The position numbers and the translations under genes were made by a program. Below the pieces are notes generated by a model, which saw only the letters and a program-made list of their open reading frames with translations, had not been told where the DNA came from and searched no databases. Source: Bacteroidales bacterium UBA5833 (lineage in GTDB: Bacteria; Bacteroidota; Bacteroidia; Bacteroidales; Lentimicrobiaceae). Taken from it: a stretch of DNA of 8,919 nucleotides. The DNA is taken from positions 1-8,919 of the forward strand of contig DJGZ01000059.1 in NCBI GenBank assembly GCA_002433025.1, given 5' to 3'. Below, piece by piece: positions 1 to 6,451 of this stretch (position 1 is the stretch's first letter; each line of letters opens with the position of its first letter).

Positions 1-23
1 TAAATGTTCTCAAGATCTACTCT

Positions 24-50
24 TGGTTCATCTATTCACATAGTGAACCA
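24..50 (-). other. Leader hairpin upstream of 16S rRNA
   Basis: TGGTTCA (24-30) pairs perfectly with TGAACCA (44-50), and an inner CTAT (32-35) pairs with ATAG (40-43). The result is an 11-bp stem with one bulged base (31) and a 4-nt loop. It lies in the pre-rRNA leader between boxA and the presumed 16S start. A role in leader folding or rRNA processing is inferred, not demonstrated. It is not followed by a T-run in the direction of transcription, so it is not an intrinsic terminator. Confidence 0.6.
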
Positions 51-82
51 CTTTGCTGCTTATTTTTCGTATTGCTCCATTA

Positions 83-95
83 GTTCAAAGAACTC
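83..95 (-). promoter_or_regulatory. boxA-like antitermination site of the rRNA leader
   Basis: The minus strand reads GAGTTCTTTGAAC. The GTTCTTTGA core is typical of the leader preceding 16S rRNA in Bacteroidota, where it serves as a boxA-like element for Nus-factor antitermination. It lies about 40 nt downstream of the proximal rRNA promoter, as expected. Confidence 0.55.
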
Positions 96-136
96 TATTT
101 CTGCCAAACAACAAAATTTATTATCGTTTGGGGCTG

Positions 137-166
137 CAAAATTACAAACTATTTTTAATCCTGCAA
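137..166 (-). promoter_or_regulatory. Proximal rRNA promoter (TTG-N19-TAnnTTTG)
   Basis: On the minus strand the -33 element TTG (complement of 164-166) is followed by exactly 19 nt and then TAATTTTG (complement of 137-144). This is a perfect match to the Bacteroidota housekeeping promoter. The predicted start is near base 130, and transcription runs leftward into the rRNA leader. Confidence 0.75.
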
Positions 167-249
167 CTCTTTTTAGAATTTTTTTTCAAAAAACTTTCCA
201 ACCTCCGACTTATCAATGCTTACACCGATTTTTGCCTCAATTGGGATGG

Positions 250-279
250 CAAAAGTACTGCCTTTTTTATTCACTGCAA
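250..279 (-). promoter_or_regulatory. Distal rRNA promoter (TTG-N19-TAnnTTTG)
   Basis: On the minus strand TTG (complement of 277-279), 19 nt and TACTTTTG (complement of 250-257) repeat the exact geometry of the proximal promoter 113 bp downstream. Both -7 boxes are followed by C, and both -33 elements lie in a TTGCAG context, so the two look like duplicated tandem rRNA promoters. A-rich DNA upstream (complement of about 290-310 and 345-366) could act as an UP-like element. Confidence 0.72.
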
Positions 280-474
280 GAGGTTAATCAAACTTTTTTT
301 TGTCATTTTTTCTAATACATTCATTATAAACCTGTTCAACATCGAAAAAAAATGAACTTTTTTTTGCCCGGCAGAAACACCGCTAATGCCCCAAAACAAC
401 CCAAATCATTTAATCGTCTGATTTACATAAATATAAAAAAAATAGCCTTTTACCACCGTTTTAACACGATTTTG

Positions 475-482
475 TAATTTAG
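475..482 (+). promoter_or_regulatory. Probable -7 box for the barrel-protein gene
   Basis: TAATTTAG differs from TAnnTTTG at one position and ends 18 nt before the ATG at 501. No convincing -33 TTG lies 19 nt upstream, so this is a tentative call. It would give a leader of only about 12 nt. It would also make this gene divergent from the rRNA operon, with the AT-rich DNA of about 280-470 between the two promoter regions and no further gene visible there. Confidence 0.35.
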
Positions 483-500
483 CAGTTAAAATTTCTCCCT

Positions 501-1088
501 ATGAAGACACTACAGCTCATACTTTTCGCTCCGATACTTATAATATCCTCCCTGTTTTCTGCGGCAGATGCCCAGGAATTCTCAAAAAACGAAGAGAAAT
601 TCTCCGATAATCTCTTCTTCGGCGGTGGGCTGGGACTGCAGTTCGGTACGCTCACCCTGATAGATATCTCACCGGTGATCGGATACAGGTTTACAGAAAA
701 ATTTGAAACAGGGGTTGGGCTTACCTATAAATACTATAAGTATAAAGATTACTATATTGATTACTACACCGGCACCCGCTATGACCTGAAGAGCAACATC
801 CTCGGCGGATCGGTATTTGCCCGGTATCATATCCTGGATAATGTTTTTGCCCATACCGAATACGAATCGTTGCGCTACAATTACACAGGCTATTATAATT
901 CAGGGGCCGGATTGATGAAAGAGCCACAGACCGCCGTCATCAACAGCTTTTTTGTGGGCGGTGGTTACCGGCAACGCATAAGCCAGGGTTCCTATTTTTA
1001 CATTATGGCGCTGTGGAACCTGAATGACGACGCCCTCTCCCCCTATTCCAACCCGGTGCTGCGCATGGGAGTTATACTTGGCAGATAA
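501..1088 (+). CDS. Secreted small beta-barrel protein, probably outer membrane
   Basis: The protein has 195 residues. It starts with a clear Sec signal peptide: basic MK, a hydrophobic stretch at about 5-19, and a predicted cleavage after ADA (residues 22-24) before QEFSK. There is no lipobox cysteine. The mature part alternates hydrophobic/aromatic and polar residues in strand-sized blocks, for example LFFGGGLGLQFG, ISPVIGYRFTEKFETGVGLTYKYY, SVFARYHILDNVFAHTEYE, FFVGGGYRQRI and NPVLRMGVILGR. Tyrosine is very frequent. This pattern fits a small, perhaps eight-stranded, outer-membrane barrel. The last residue is Arg, not the usual aromatic. The exact family is not recognised, and no enzymatic function can be assigned. 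The gene runs alone and converges on the fucosidase gene with a 23-nt gap that shows no obvious terminator hairpin. Confidence 0.72.
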   Translation: MKTLQLILFAPILIISSLFSAADAQEFSKNEEKFSDNLFFGGGLGLQFGTLTLIDISPVIGYRFTEKFETGVGLTYKYYKYKDYYIDYYTGTRYDLKSNILGGSVFARYHILDNVFAHTEYESLRYNYTGYYNSGAGLMKEPQTAVINSFFVGGGYRQRISQGSYFYIMALWNLNDDALSPYSNPVLRMGVILGR

Positions 1089-1111
1089 TAAATCGCGGAG
1101 GCAGGGCAATC

Positions 1112-2548
1112 TCAACGCTTCCCGGCAAACCTGAATACCAGCGCCGGGCTTGATTTCATTATGCTTTTCAACTCAGGAGTCAGTTGTATCAGCACTTCTC
1201 CTCCTTTTGAAACACCTGCTTTTACCTTCATGTTGCTGCCCAATAACAAGGGTTTGCCCGGAAAACCATCAGGCAGCTCCACTTTCAGCATTTCCGGGAA
1301 TACATCATGATCGGTCAGGTAAATGGCATAAATAAAACCATTCTTTTGCGTATAAACAAATCCTCCCTTTTCATAAGGTGCCACAGGTTTGCAGGCGTAT
1401 ATCCCTTCTCCGTTCAATTCCATCCATCTCCCGATCTCCTCCAGCCTCTGGTATGCTTCCGGAGCCCATTCCCCATCGGGACCGGGGCCGATGTTCAGCA
1501 GAAAATTACCGCCGCGCGCCACAATGCGGCATAATAACCTGATCAACTCGGAGGATGATTTGTAATGATCGCCCGGAACATAGCTCCAGGAGTTGCCCAT
1601 GGTCATGCAGGTTTCCCATGGGAAATCAAGCAATTGCTCCGGAACGCGCTGTTCGGGTGTAAGGTAATTCTGATCCGGGCCTTCAACAGCCCTGTCCACC
1701 ACCAGTATCCCCGGCTGCAGCTCCCTGGCCATGGCCGCAATGCCCGGCATGTCAATATCCTGGTTAACCAGCCGCTTTCCATCAGGAAAAACGGTATCGG
1801 CGCACTTCTTCACCCATCCGCCATCCAGCCAGAGGATATCAACCTTGCCATAATCCGTCAATAGCTCCCTGATCTGTCCACGGGTAAAATCCTTGTACCG
1901 CTCCCATTTCTCCGGATACTTTTCCCTGCTGTAGTTTACATTCCGGTCAACCGGCGGAAAATAGGGATCCCAGTAATCAGGACAATGCCAGTCGGGTTTT
2001 GAGAAATAAGCCCCGATACCCATTCCCTTGTTTCTGAATGCGTCGAAAATCCTGCCGGTGACATTGGCCGCAGGGTTGGTTGAAAACGGACAATCAAGAC
2101 CGGTGATGCGGTAATCCGTAAGTTTCGTATCAAACATACAGAAACCATCGTGGTGCTTGGTGGTGAACACCATATACTTCATCCCCGCTTTTGCGGCAGC
2201 CTCCGCCCACCTTTGCGGATTGAAGCGCACCGGATTGAATGTTGAAGGCAACGACTCATATGCCCTGCGGTATTCAAAGTAGTCGTGCGCGAAAGGCCCT
2301 TTACGGGCGCACCACTCTTCGTCCTCAGGGCATATGCTCCAGCTTTCCACTACGCCCCATTGACTGTATGGCCCCCAGTGCATCAGCAGACCGAATTTCA
2401 GATCCTGCCACCAGGCCAGCTTTTCTTTTACGAGGGAATCTTCAGGCCAGAAATAGACCCGGTCATCGTGATGCTGCGCCTTTAATCCGGCGCTCAGGAA
2501 TATTATCGGAATGATTAATTTAACGCTGAGAAACTTCGTCATACACAT
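1112..2548 (-). CDS. GH29 alpha-L-fucosidase, secreted
   Basis: The 478-residue glycoside hydrolase is expected to release terminal L-fucose from glycans by a retaining mechanism. Residues about 4-24 form a signal peptide ending GLKA-Q, with no lipobox, so a periplasmic location is likely. GH29 landmarks run in order: KFGLLMHWGPYSQWG (51-65), YMVFTTKHHDGFCMFD (125-140), ILWLDGGW (238-245, with Asp242 the expected nucleophile), TPEQ (297-300), PWETC (310-314) and GGNFLLNIGPGPDGEW (346-361). The acid/base residue cannot be fixed by eye; Glu299 and Glu304 are candidates. The C-terminal 100 residues look like the usual small beta domain. A second Met at codon 3 (base 2542) is an equally good start. 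The gene lies downstream of pepD but behind a terminator, and no SusC/SusD or other glycan-utilisation gene is adjacent. Its own promoter is not evident. Confidence 0.93.
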   Translation of the reverse strand: MCMTKFLSVKLIIPIIFLSAGLKAQHHDDRVYFWPEDSLVKEKLAWWQDLKFGLLMHWGPYSQWGVVESWSICPEDEEWCARKGPFAHDYFEYRRAYESLPSTFNPVRFNPQRWAEAAAKAGMKYMVFTTKHHDGFCMFDTKLTDYRITGLDCPFSTNPAANVTGRIFDAFRNKGMGIGAYFSKPDWHCPDYWDPYFPPVDRNVNYSREKYPEKWERYKDFTRGQIRELLTDYGKVDILWLDGGWVKKCADTVFPDGKRLVNQDIDMPGIAAMARELQPGILVVDRAVEGPDQNYLTPEQRVPEQLLDFPWETCMTMGNSWSYVPGDHYKSSSELIRLLCRIVARGGNFLLNIGPGPDGEWAPEAYQRLEEIGRWMELNGEGIYACKPVAPYEKGGFVYTQKNGFIYAIYLTDHDVFPEMLKVELPDGFPGKPLLLGSNMKVKAGVSKGGEVLIQLTPELKSIMKSSPALVFRFAGKR

Positions 2549-2591
2549 TTAATTTTATACCCGGAAGAACTACATTCAGCCCCGGATACAC

Positions 2592-2617
2592 AAAAACGGC
2601 CCCCGTTACGGAGGCCG
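2592..2617 (-). terminator. Intrinsic terminator of pepD
   Basis: On the minus strand CGGCCTCC (complement of 2610-2617) pairs with GGGGGCCG (complement of 2597-2604) around a GTAAC loop. This is an 8-bp GC-rich stem with one G-T pair, followed at once by TTTTT. It begins 15 nt after the pepD stop codon and separates pepD from the fucosidase gene. Confidence 0.85.
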
Positions 2618-2631
2618 CGTTACTGATTCAT

Positions 2632-4101
2632 TTAACTCACTTCCGTTTCGGGAATATTTTTCAGTATTTCCAGGGTCAGATCCCAGAACTTCTGCACGGT
2701 GGGGATCAGCAGCCTTTCATCGGGTGAATGGGCACCTTTGATGGTCGGACCATAGGAAATCATATCCATACCCGGGTACTTCTCCCCTACCAGGCCGCAT
2801 TCAAGCCCTGCATGGATGGCCAGCACTTTGGGTTCGGCATTAAAAAGCCTGTGGTAAGCATCGCGGGAGATCTCCAGCATCTCCGATTTCGGATTGGGCG
2901 TCCAGCCCGGATAGCCATCGGAATGTACCGACTTGCCACCGGCCAGGTTAAATACCGCAACCACCATATTGGCCACATTGTCCTTGGCTGATTCCACCGA
3001 GCTGCGCTGACTGGTGGTAATCTCAATTTTATTTTCAAGGGTTTTGACTGAGGCCAGATTGGTTGAGGTTTCCACGAAATTCGGGATGTCGGCCGACATG
3101 GCAATAACGCCGTGGGGACATGCATACAGGGCATTCAGCAAACGCTCCTGGGTAGAAATGTCAAAAAGATAATCGGGCAGGTCGCAGGCCTTAAACTGCA
3201 GGTTCAGGCCCGGCTCGGTAATTTTCAGTTCATTCCTGACCGTGGAACTGAATTTAGTTGCAAATTCTTCAAAATCCCGGGTGAAACGCTTCGGCAGCGT
3301 AACAATGGCAGTTGCTTCGCGGGCAATTGCATTTCTGAGGTTACCACCGTCAAATTTCGAGAGGCGCATTTCGAAACGACGATTGGCTTCCCAAAGCAGG
3401 CGGTTGAGTATCTTGTTTGCATTGCCAAGCCCTTTATTGATATCATCACCTGAATGCCCCCCTTTCAATCCGCTGACTTTCACAACATAACCAGCCTGAT
3501 TGGCACCTACCGGGACTTTGGAATAATTCATGGTGATAACGGTATCTTTACCGCCGGCACAGCCGATAAATATTTCCCCTTCATCCTCTGAATCAAGGTT
3601 GAGCAGAATCCTGCTGTTGAGCAAATCGGGCTTCAGCCCGAAAGCGCCGGTCAAACCGGTTTCTTCATCCACCGTAAACAGGCACTCCACCGGTCCGTGG
3701 GCGATATCGTCCGCCTCCAGCAAGGCCAGTTGTGCGGCAATGCCGATCCCGTCGTCGGCGCCAAGGGTGGTACCTCGGGCTTTAACCCAATCACCATCTA
3801 TATATGGCTGAATCGGATCGGACTCAAAATCATGCAGGGTGTCGCTGTTCTTCTCACAAACCATATCAATGTGGCTCTGCAGCACGACAGATTTCCGGCT
3901 TTCCATGCCCGGAGAAGCAGGTTTCCTGATCAGGATATTTCCGGTTTCATCCACAATGGTTTCAAGGCCAGCCTTTTGCCCGAATGCAACAATATAGGCG
4001 GCAATTTTTTCTTCCTTTTTGGAAGGACGCGGCACTTTGCATATCTCTTCGAAATAATGCCACAATCTGGCCGGCTTCAGCCGGTTTAACGATTCGCTCA
4101 T
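2632..4101 (-). CDS. pepD: Aminoacyl-histidine dipeptidase (cytosol non-specific dipeptidase), M20 family
   Basis: This cytosolic di-zinc metallopeptidase cleaves dipeptides such as Xaa-His and recycles amino acids. The 489 residues match the usual family length of about 485. M20C landmarks are present: SHIDMVCEKN (His77 metal ligand, Asp79), GADDGIG (Asp116, bridging ligand), VDEETGLTGA (Glu146 catalytic base, Glu147 ligand), LNLDSEDEGE (Asp170) and IKGAHSPDERL (His458). These positions are shifted by a constant three residues from those I recall for Vibrio PepD. GLKGGHSGDD (211-220) marks the lid/dimerisation domain. The frame stays open up to an ATG at 4218. However, that ATG lies upstream of a perfect -7 box at 4137-4144, and the extra 39 residues look non-coding, so translation is placed at the ATG at 4101. 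Confidence 0.94.
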   Translation of the reverse strand: MSESLNRLKPARLWHYFEEICKVPRPSKKEEKIAAYIVAFGQKAGLETIVDETGNILIRKPASPGMESRKSVVLQSHIDMVCEKNSDTLHDFESDPIQPYIDGDWVKARGTTLGADDGIGIAAQLALLEADDIAHGPVECLFTVDEETGLTGAFGLKPDLLNSRILLNLDSEDEGEIFIGCAGGKDTVITMNYSKVPVGANQAGYVVKVSGLKGGHSGDDINKGLGNANKILNRLLWEANRRFEMRLSKFDGGNLRNAIAREATAIVTLPKRFTRDFEEFATKFSSTVRNELKITEPGLNLQFKACDLPDYLFDISTQERLLNALYACPHGVIAMSADIPNFVETSTNLASVKTLENKIEITTSQRSSVESAKDNVANMVVAVFNLAGGKSVHSDGYPGWTPNPKSEMLEISRDAYHRLFNAEPKVLAIHAGLECGLVGEKYPGMDMISYGPTIKGAHSPDERLLIPTVQKFWDLTLEILKNIPETEVS

Positions 4102-4109
4102 GGTATTTA

Positions 4110-4117
4110 TAAATTTG
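4110..4117 (+). promoter_or_regulatory. Possible -7 box for the nitroreductase gene
   Basis: TAAATTTG is an exact TAnnTTTG match on the plus strand. A TTT at 4085-4087 is a poor -33 candidate at a 22-nt spacing. If used, it would start RNA near 4124, with a leader of about 94 nt before the ATG at 4218, and would overlap the pepD leader head-on. No closer consensus box precedes the gene. Confidence 0.35.
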
Positions 4118-4136
4118 AATGCGGAATTTATCTTCA

Positions 4137-4144
4137 CAAATATA
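4137..4144 (-). promoter_or_regulatory. pepD promoter -7 box
   Basis: The minus strand reads TATATTTG, an exact TAnnTTTG box, with T-rich DNA about 19-20 nt upstream serving as a weak -33 element. The expected RNA start near 4130 gives a leader of about 29 nt before the ATG at 4101. This supports the shorter start of pepD. Confidence 0.62.
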
Positions 4145-4217
4145 TTATTTTTATAACTCCAAATAAAACAGACGGACACTTTTACATTAATTACGCAGGA
4201 ATTATAAACCAAAATCA

Positions 4218-4838
4218 ATGGAACTCATACATGCAATTGAAAACCGGGTAAGTGTGCGCAGCTTTACTGCGGAACCTGTCAGCCGAAAAGACCTCGAAGA
4301 ACTGGTGCGGCGTGCAGGCCTGGCACCCAGCATCAACAATTCACAGCCCTGGAAATTTGTGGTAATCACCAAACGTGACTTGCTGAAAGAAATGGCGGCG
4401 GCTGTTTCGCGTGCACTCGGAGAACTTCCGGTAAAGGACAAGGAAGACCTCAACCATGCCTTTCTTTCCAGGATTGAATGGTATTCCACCTTTTTCGAGG
4501 ATGCCCCGGCCGTGATCGCATTACTGATGAAACCATATATCTCGGTGCTTGAGAAAGGGGCGGATCTCACACATGAAGAAATTGACAATATGCGCAACCG
4601 GCCTGATATGCAGACCGCCGGCGCCGCCATTCAGAATATCCTGCTCTCGGCCGTTGATCTGGGGCTTGGCGCATGCTGGATGAGTGCGCCTATGATTGCC
4701 AGGCCCGCGCTGGAATCGCTGTTGCAGGTTGAAGATCCTTATAAGTTGACCACATTCGTTGCTGTGGGCAAAACCTTCGGAGCTCCGGCAAGGAAGTCCA
4801 AAAAGACATTGGGTGAGATTATCCGGTTTATTGATTAA
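4218..4838 (+). CDS. Nitroreductase-family FMN oxidoreductase
   Basis: The 206-residue protein belongs to the NADH/NADPH-dependent, FMN-containing nitroreductase fold. Proteins of this family act as homodimers in the cytosol and reduce nitroaromatics, quinones or flavins. The N-terminal IENRVSVRSF supplies the usual FMN-phosphate contacts (Arg10, Ser12, Arg14). APSINNSQPWKFVVI (36-50) is the family's conserved flavin-binding segment. AGAAIQNILLSAVDLGLGACWMS (134-156) is the second signature, and FVAVGKTFGAPARKSKKTLGEII (180-202) forms the C-terminal strand and Arg/Lys contacts. The natural substrate cannot be deduced. The gene is divergent from pepD, with 116 bp between start codons, and its stop codon is one nucleotide from that of the convergent epimerase gene. 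Confidence 0.88.
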   Translation: MELIHAIENRVSVRSFTAEPVSRKDLEELVRRAGLAPSINNSQPWKFVVITKRDLLKEMAAAVSRALGELPVKDKEDLNHAFLSRIEWYSTFFEDAPAVIALLMKPYISVLEKGADLTHEEIDNMRNRPDMQTAGAAIQNILLSAVDLGLGACWMSAPMIARPALESLLQVEDPYKLTTFVAVGKTFGAPARKSKKTLGEIIRFID

Positions 4839-4839
4839 C

Positions 4840-5499
4840 TCAGGCCGGCACTGTATTTTTCAACAGGCTGATCGTGCCGGCAGGATCTGCTGAGGAAAAA
4901 ACCGTATTGCCGGCCACCAGTACGTCTGCCCCCGCGGCAATCAGCTTTCCGGCATTCCGGAGGTCAACGCCTCCGTCTACTTCAATCAGTGCGGCGGAGC
5001 CTGTCATGCTGATGAGATCTTTCAGCCGGGCAATTTTCCCATAAGTATTCTCAATAAATTTCTGTCCCCCGAACCCGGGATTCACCGACATTACCAAAAC
5101 AAGGTCAACATCGGTTATAATATCTTCAAGGACATGCACCGGTGTATGCGGATTCAGCACCACCCCGGCTTTCATGCCCAGCTCCCTGATCTGATGCACG
5201 GCGCGGTGAAGATGCGTGACTGCTTCGTAATGTATGCTCAGGCAGTAAGTCCCTAAATCACGGAACGTTTCAAAATAACGCTCGGGCTGAACAATCATCA
5301 GGTGCACATCGAGCGGCTTTGCGGCGATCTTGCTTATGGCTTTTATTACCGGCATTCCGAATGAGATATTCGGAACAAAAACGCCGTCCATCACATCCAC
5401 ATGAAACCAGTCGGCTTCGCTGCGGTTGACCATTGCTATATCATCACCCAATCGGGTAAAATCGGCAGAAAGTAAAGAGGGGGCGATCAGGTGCGACAT
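4840..5499 (-). CDS. rpe: Ribulose-phosphate 3-epimerase
   Basis: The enzyme interconverts D-ribulose 5-phosphate and D-xylulose 5-phosphate in the non-oxidative pentose phosphate pathway, in the cytosol. It is a 219-residue TIM barrel of normal family length. IAPSLLSADF (5-14) is the N-terminal signature. FHVDVMDGVFVPN (32-44) carries metal ligand His33 and catalytic Asp35. LDVHLMI (63-69) carries His66. VMSVNPGFGGQKF (136-148) is the phosphate/substrate loop. IEVDGGV (172-178) carries catalytic Asp175, and GADVLVAGNTVF (190-201) binds the phosphate. All expected metal and catalytic residues are present. An exact -7 box lies upstream, giving a leader of about 21 nt with a purine-rich AAAGAAAG segment rather than a strong Shine-Dalgarno. 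It appears to be a single-gene transcript. Confidence 0.96.
   Translation of the reverse strand: MSHLIAPSLLSADFTRLGDDIAMVNRSEADWFHVDVMDGVFVPNISFGMPVIKAISKIAAKPLDVHLMIVQPERYFETFRDLGTYCLSIHYEAVTHLHRAVHQIRELGMKAGVVLNPHTPVHVLEDIITDVDLVLVMSVNPGFGGQKFIENTYGKIARLKDLISMTGSAALIEVDGGVDLRNAGKLIAAGADVLVAGNTVFSSADPAGTISLLKNTVPA
4844..4881. repeat. Inverted repeat at the rpe/nitroreductase convergence
   Basis: GCCGGCAC (4844-4851) and GTGCCGGC (4874-4881) form a perfect 8-bp inverted repeat with a 22-nt loop, inside the last codons of rpe and just past the nitroreductase stop. No T-run follows on either strand, so it is not a classical intrinsic terminator. It may still be the structure that ends or stabilises the convergent transcripts. 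Confidence 0.35.
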
Positions 5500-5527
5500 T
5501 CCGGCTTTCTTTTGGAGTAATGAAACG

Positions 5528-5535
5528 CAAATTTA
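5528..5535 (-). promoter_or_regulatory. rpe promoter -7 box
   Basis: The minus strand reads TAAATTTG, an exact TAnnTTTG box followed by C, as in the rRNA promoters. No TTG lies at the ideal spacing. The RNA would start near 5521, about 21 nt before the ATG. Confidence 0.6.
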
Positions 5536-5603
5536 CACAATTTCCCGATAGTGCGCATTTGATATCAATGAGGCGGACAGGTTCCGACGCGTGCATCGCT
5601 GTC

Positions 5604-5640
5604 AAAAGAAAAAGCGGAGCATAGTCCGCTCAGTTTTTTT
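5604..5640. terminator. Bidirectional terminator within repeat copy A
   Basis: AGCGGA (5613-5618) pairs with TCCGCT (5625-5630) around a 6-nt loop. An A-rich run on the left (5604-5613) and seven T on the right (5634-5640) allow termination on either strand. On the minus strand it is the first good terminator downstream of the MazF-like toxin gene and keeps that transcript out of the rpe promoter. Confidence 0.68.
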
Positions 5641-5681
5641 ATCCGGGATAAGTTTCCAGGATTTTGCTCCAGGAGGTGTGT
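5611..5681 (-). repeat. 71-bp repeat, copy A (terminator plus coding-tail remnant)
   Basis: It aligns without gaps to 6950-7020, and I count about 10 mismatches in 71 positions. On the minus strand both copies encode the same tail, here HTSWSKILETYPG followed by TAA (stop at 5639-5641), directly before the hairpin terminator. The frame is not open upstream to any plausible start, so it is read as the 3' end of a decayed gene. The gene family is not recognised. The remaining sequence to the toxin stop (5682-5865) shows no gene that I can support. Confidence 0.7.
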
Positions 5682-5865
5682 CCCGACCGTCATAAGTCAT
5701 TTCCATATTATGCCGCACCCTTTCACGGGTTGAGCCTGAAAATTTGTCTGCTTTATTAAGGGTGAGCGGATGCTCGCCGCCTGGACAGAAATATAACATG
5801 AAATCTTGTCGTCACACCAGGCCAGGGTGAAAACGATCATGGTTAACCCTTTTTGTGCCGTCGTG

Positions 5866-6213
5866 CTAGTCCAGGTCTAACGTTATCCTAATATTTTCTT
5901 TTATAATAACTTTTAGATCTGCCGGGATATCTCCTGTTTTTTTAATTAGTCTTTTATTATCAATTGCCCGAATCTGATCAATCATAATATCACAATTCTC
6001 TGATAGATTGGCCATACCCTTTTTTAAATGGACCCTTAAGATATCAGCCCCGTTTTCAACCTTTGTCGTAATCGGACACACTACTGTAGAAGGATGAGGA
6101 ATCTTGCTGAGCAAATTTGTCTGAATAATCAAAACAGGGCGGATTTTGCCTTGTTCAGTTCCTATTTGAGGATTAAGATCTGCGATCCAAACTTCGAATT
6201 GCTTAATCTGCAT
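5866..6213 (-). CDS. MazF/PemK-family mRNA interferase toxin
   Basis: The 115-residue protein has the features of the PemK/MazF toxin fold, an endoribonuclease that cleaves mRNA at short motifs and is held inactive by a cognate antitoxin. FEVWIADLNPQIGTEQGKIRPVLII (6-30) is the conserved N-terminal strand region with the expected catalytic Arg25. VVCPITTK (44-51) supplies the conserved Thr, and MIDQIRAIDNKRLIKKTG (77-94) is the characteristic C-terminal helix region. All expected key residues are present. The start is placed at the ATG at 6213, inside the last codons of the antitoxin (an 11-nt overlap, implying translational coupling). An in-frame ATG at 6234 would add seven residues that are atypical for the family. 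It is translated with the antitoxin and probably ends at the terminator in repeat copy A. Confidence 0.9.
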   Translation of the reverse strand: MQIKQFEVWIADLNPQIGTEQGKIRPVLIIQTNLLSKIPHPSTVVCPITTKVENGADILRVHLKKGMANLSENCDIMIDQIRAIDNKRLIKKTGDIPADLKVIIKENIRITLDLD

Positions 6214-6433
6214 AATCAATCCCTTCAAATTCATGAAGAACTGATATTGATTCCTCCCTTACCAGTTCAGATTCATTTTTAAGTCTTTTCTCCAGAATAA
6301 TTCTGCGCTGATGGCGATTATAGTAATCAAGCGCGTCGTTAATATAACGATTCCTGGATTTCTTGATTCGGGAAAGAATTTCTTCAGTTTCTCCGAAGAT
6401 TGAGTCGTCTATCTTTAGTGAAATTGTTTTCAT
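6203..6433 (-). CDS. Ribbon-helix-helix antitoxin
   Basis: The 76-residue partner of the downstream MazF-like toxin has an N-terminal MKTISLKIDDSIF that fits the DNA-contacting beta strand of a MetJ/Arc/CopG ribbon-helix-helix domain. Two helices follow (about 12-25 and 28-42, with KSRNRYINDALDYYN as helix B). The charged, probably disordered tail from about residue 43 is the usual toxin-wrapping segment. Type II antitoxins of this kind neutralise the toxin and, alone or with it, repress their own promoter. The promoter here has a tandem GTATATC pair across it, which is consistent with that. I assign the role from the fold plus position; I cannot name the subfamily. Confidence 0.82.
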   Translation of the reverse strand: MKTISLKIDDSIFGETEEILSRIKKSRNRYINDALDYYNRHQRRIILEKRLKNESELVREESISVLHEFEGIDYAD

Positions 6434-6451
6434 GATCAGTAGTTAATACCA

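Larger units (their letters stand above)
1..130 (-). other. rRNA operon leader (16S gene lies just outside the window)
   Basis: Read on the minus strand, this stretch follows two consensus promoters and holds a boxA-like GTTCTTTGA and a stable hairpin. It ends in TGAGAACATTTA at base 1. From general knowledge of Bacteroidota rRNA operons, this combination comes directly before the 16S gene, whose first bases (AGAGTTTGAT...) would be expected within roughly 10-20 nt outside the window. No part of the mature 16S can be shown here. The two short plus-strand reading frames across this region (4-315 and 53-355) have no protein-like composition and are rejected. Confidence 0.72.

Noticed and set aside
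4..355. Two overlapping plus-strand reading frames of about 100 codons in the first 355 bases
   Set aside because: They lie antisense to the rRNA promoters and leader, have low-complexity F/L/S-rich composition from AT-rich DNA, and lack a promoter or start signal.
1089..1111. Terminator between the barrel-protein and fucosidase genes
   Set aside because: The 23-nt gap contains no stem followed by a T-run on either strand.
2549..2591. Promoter for the fucosidase gene
   Set aside because: Only a poor match (TAGTTCTT with a TTG 18 nt upstream that is itself part of the terminator T-run) is present, so it was not annotated.
5602..5799. Minus-strand frame of 65 codons downstream of the MazF-like gene
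   Set aside because: It runs through the repeat and its terminator in a different frame from the tail shared by both 71-bp copies, and ends in codons made from the A-run; no family features.
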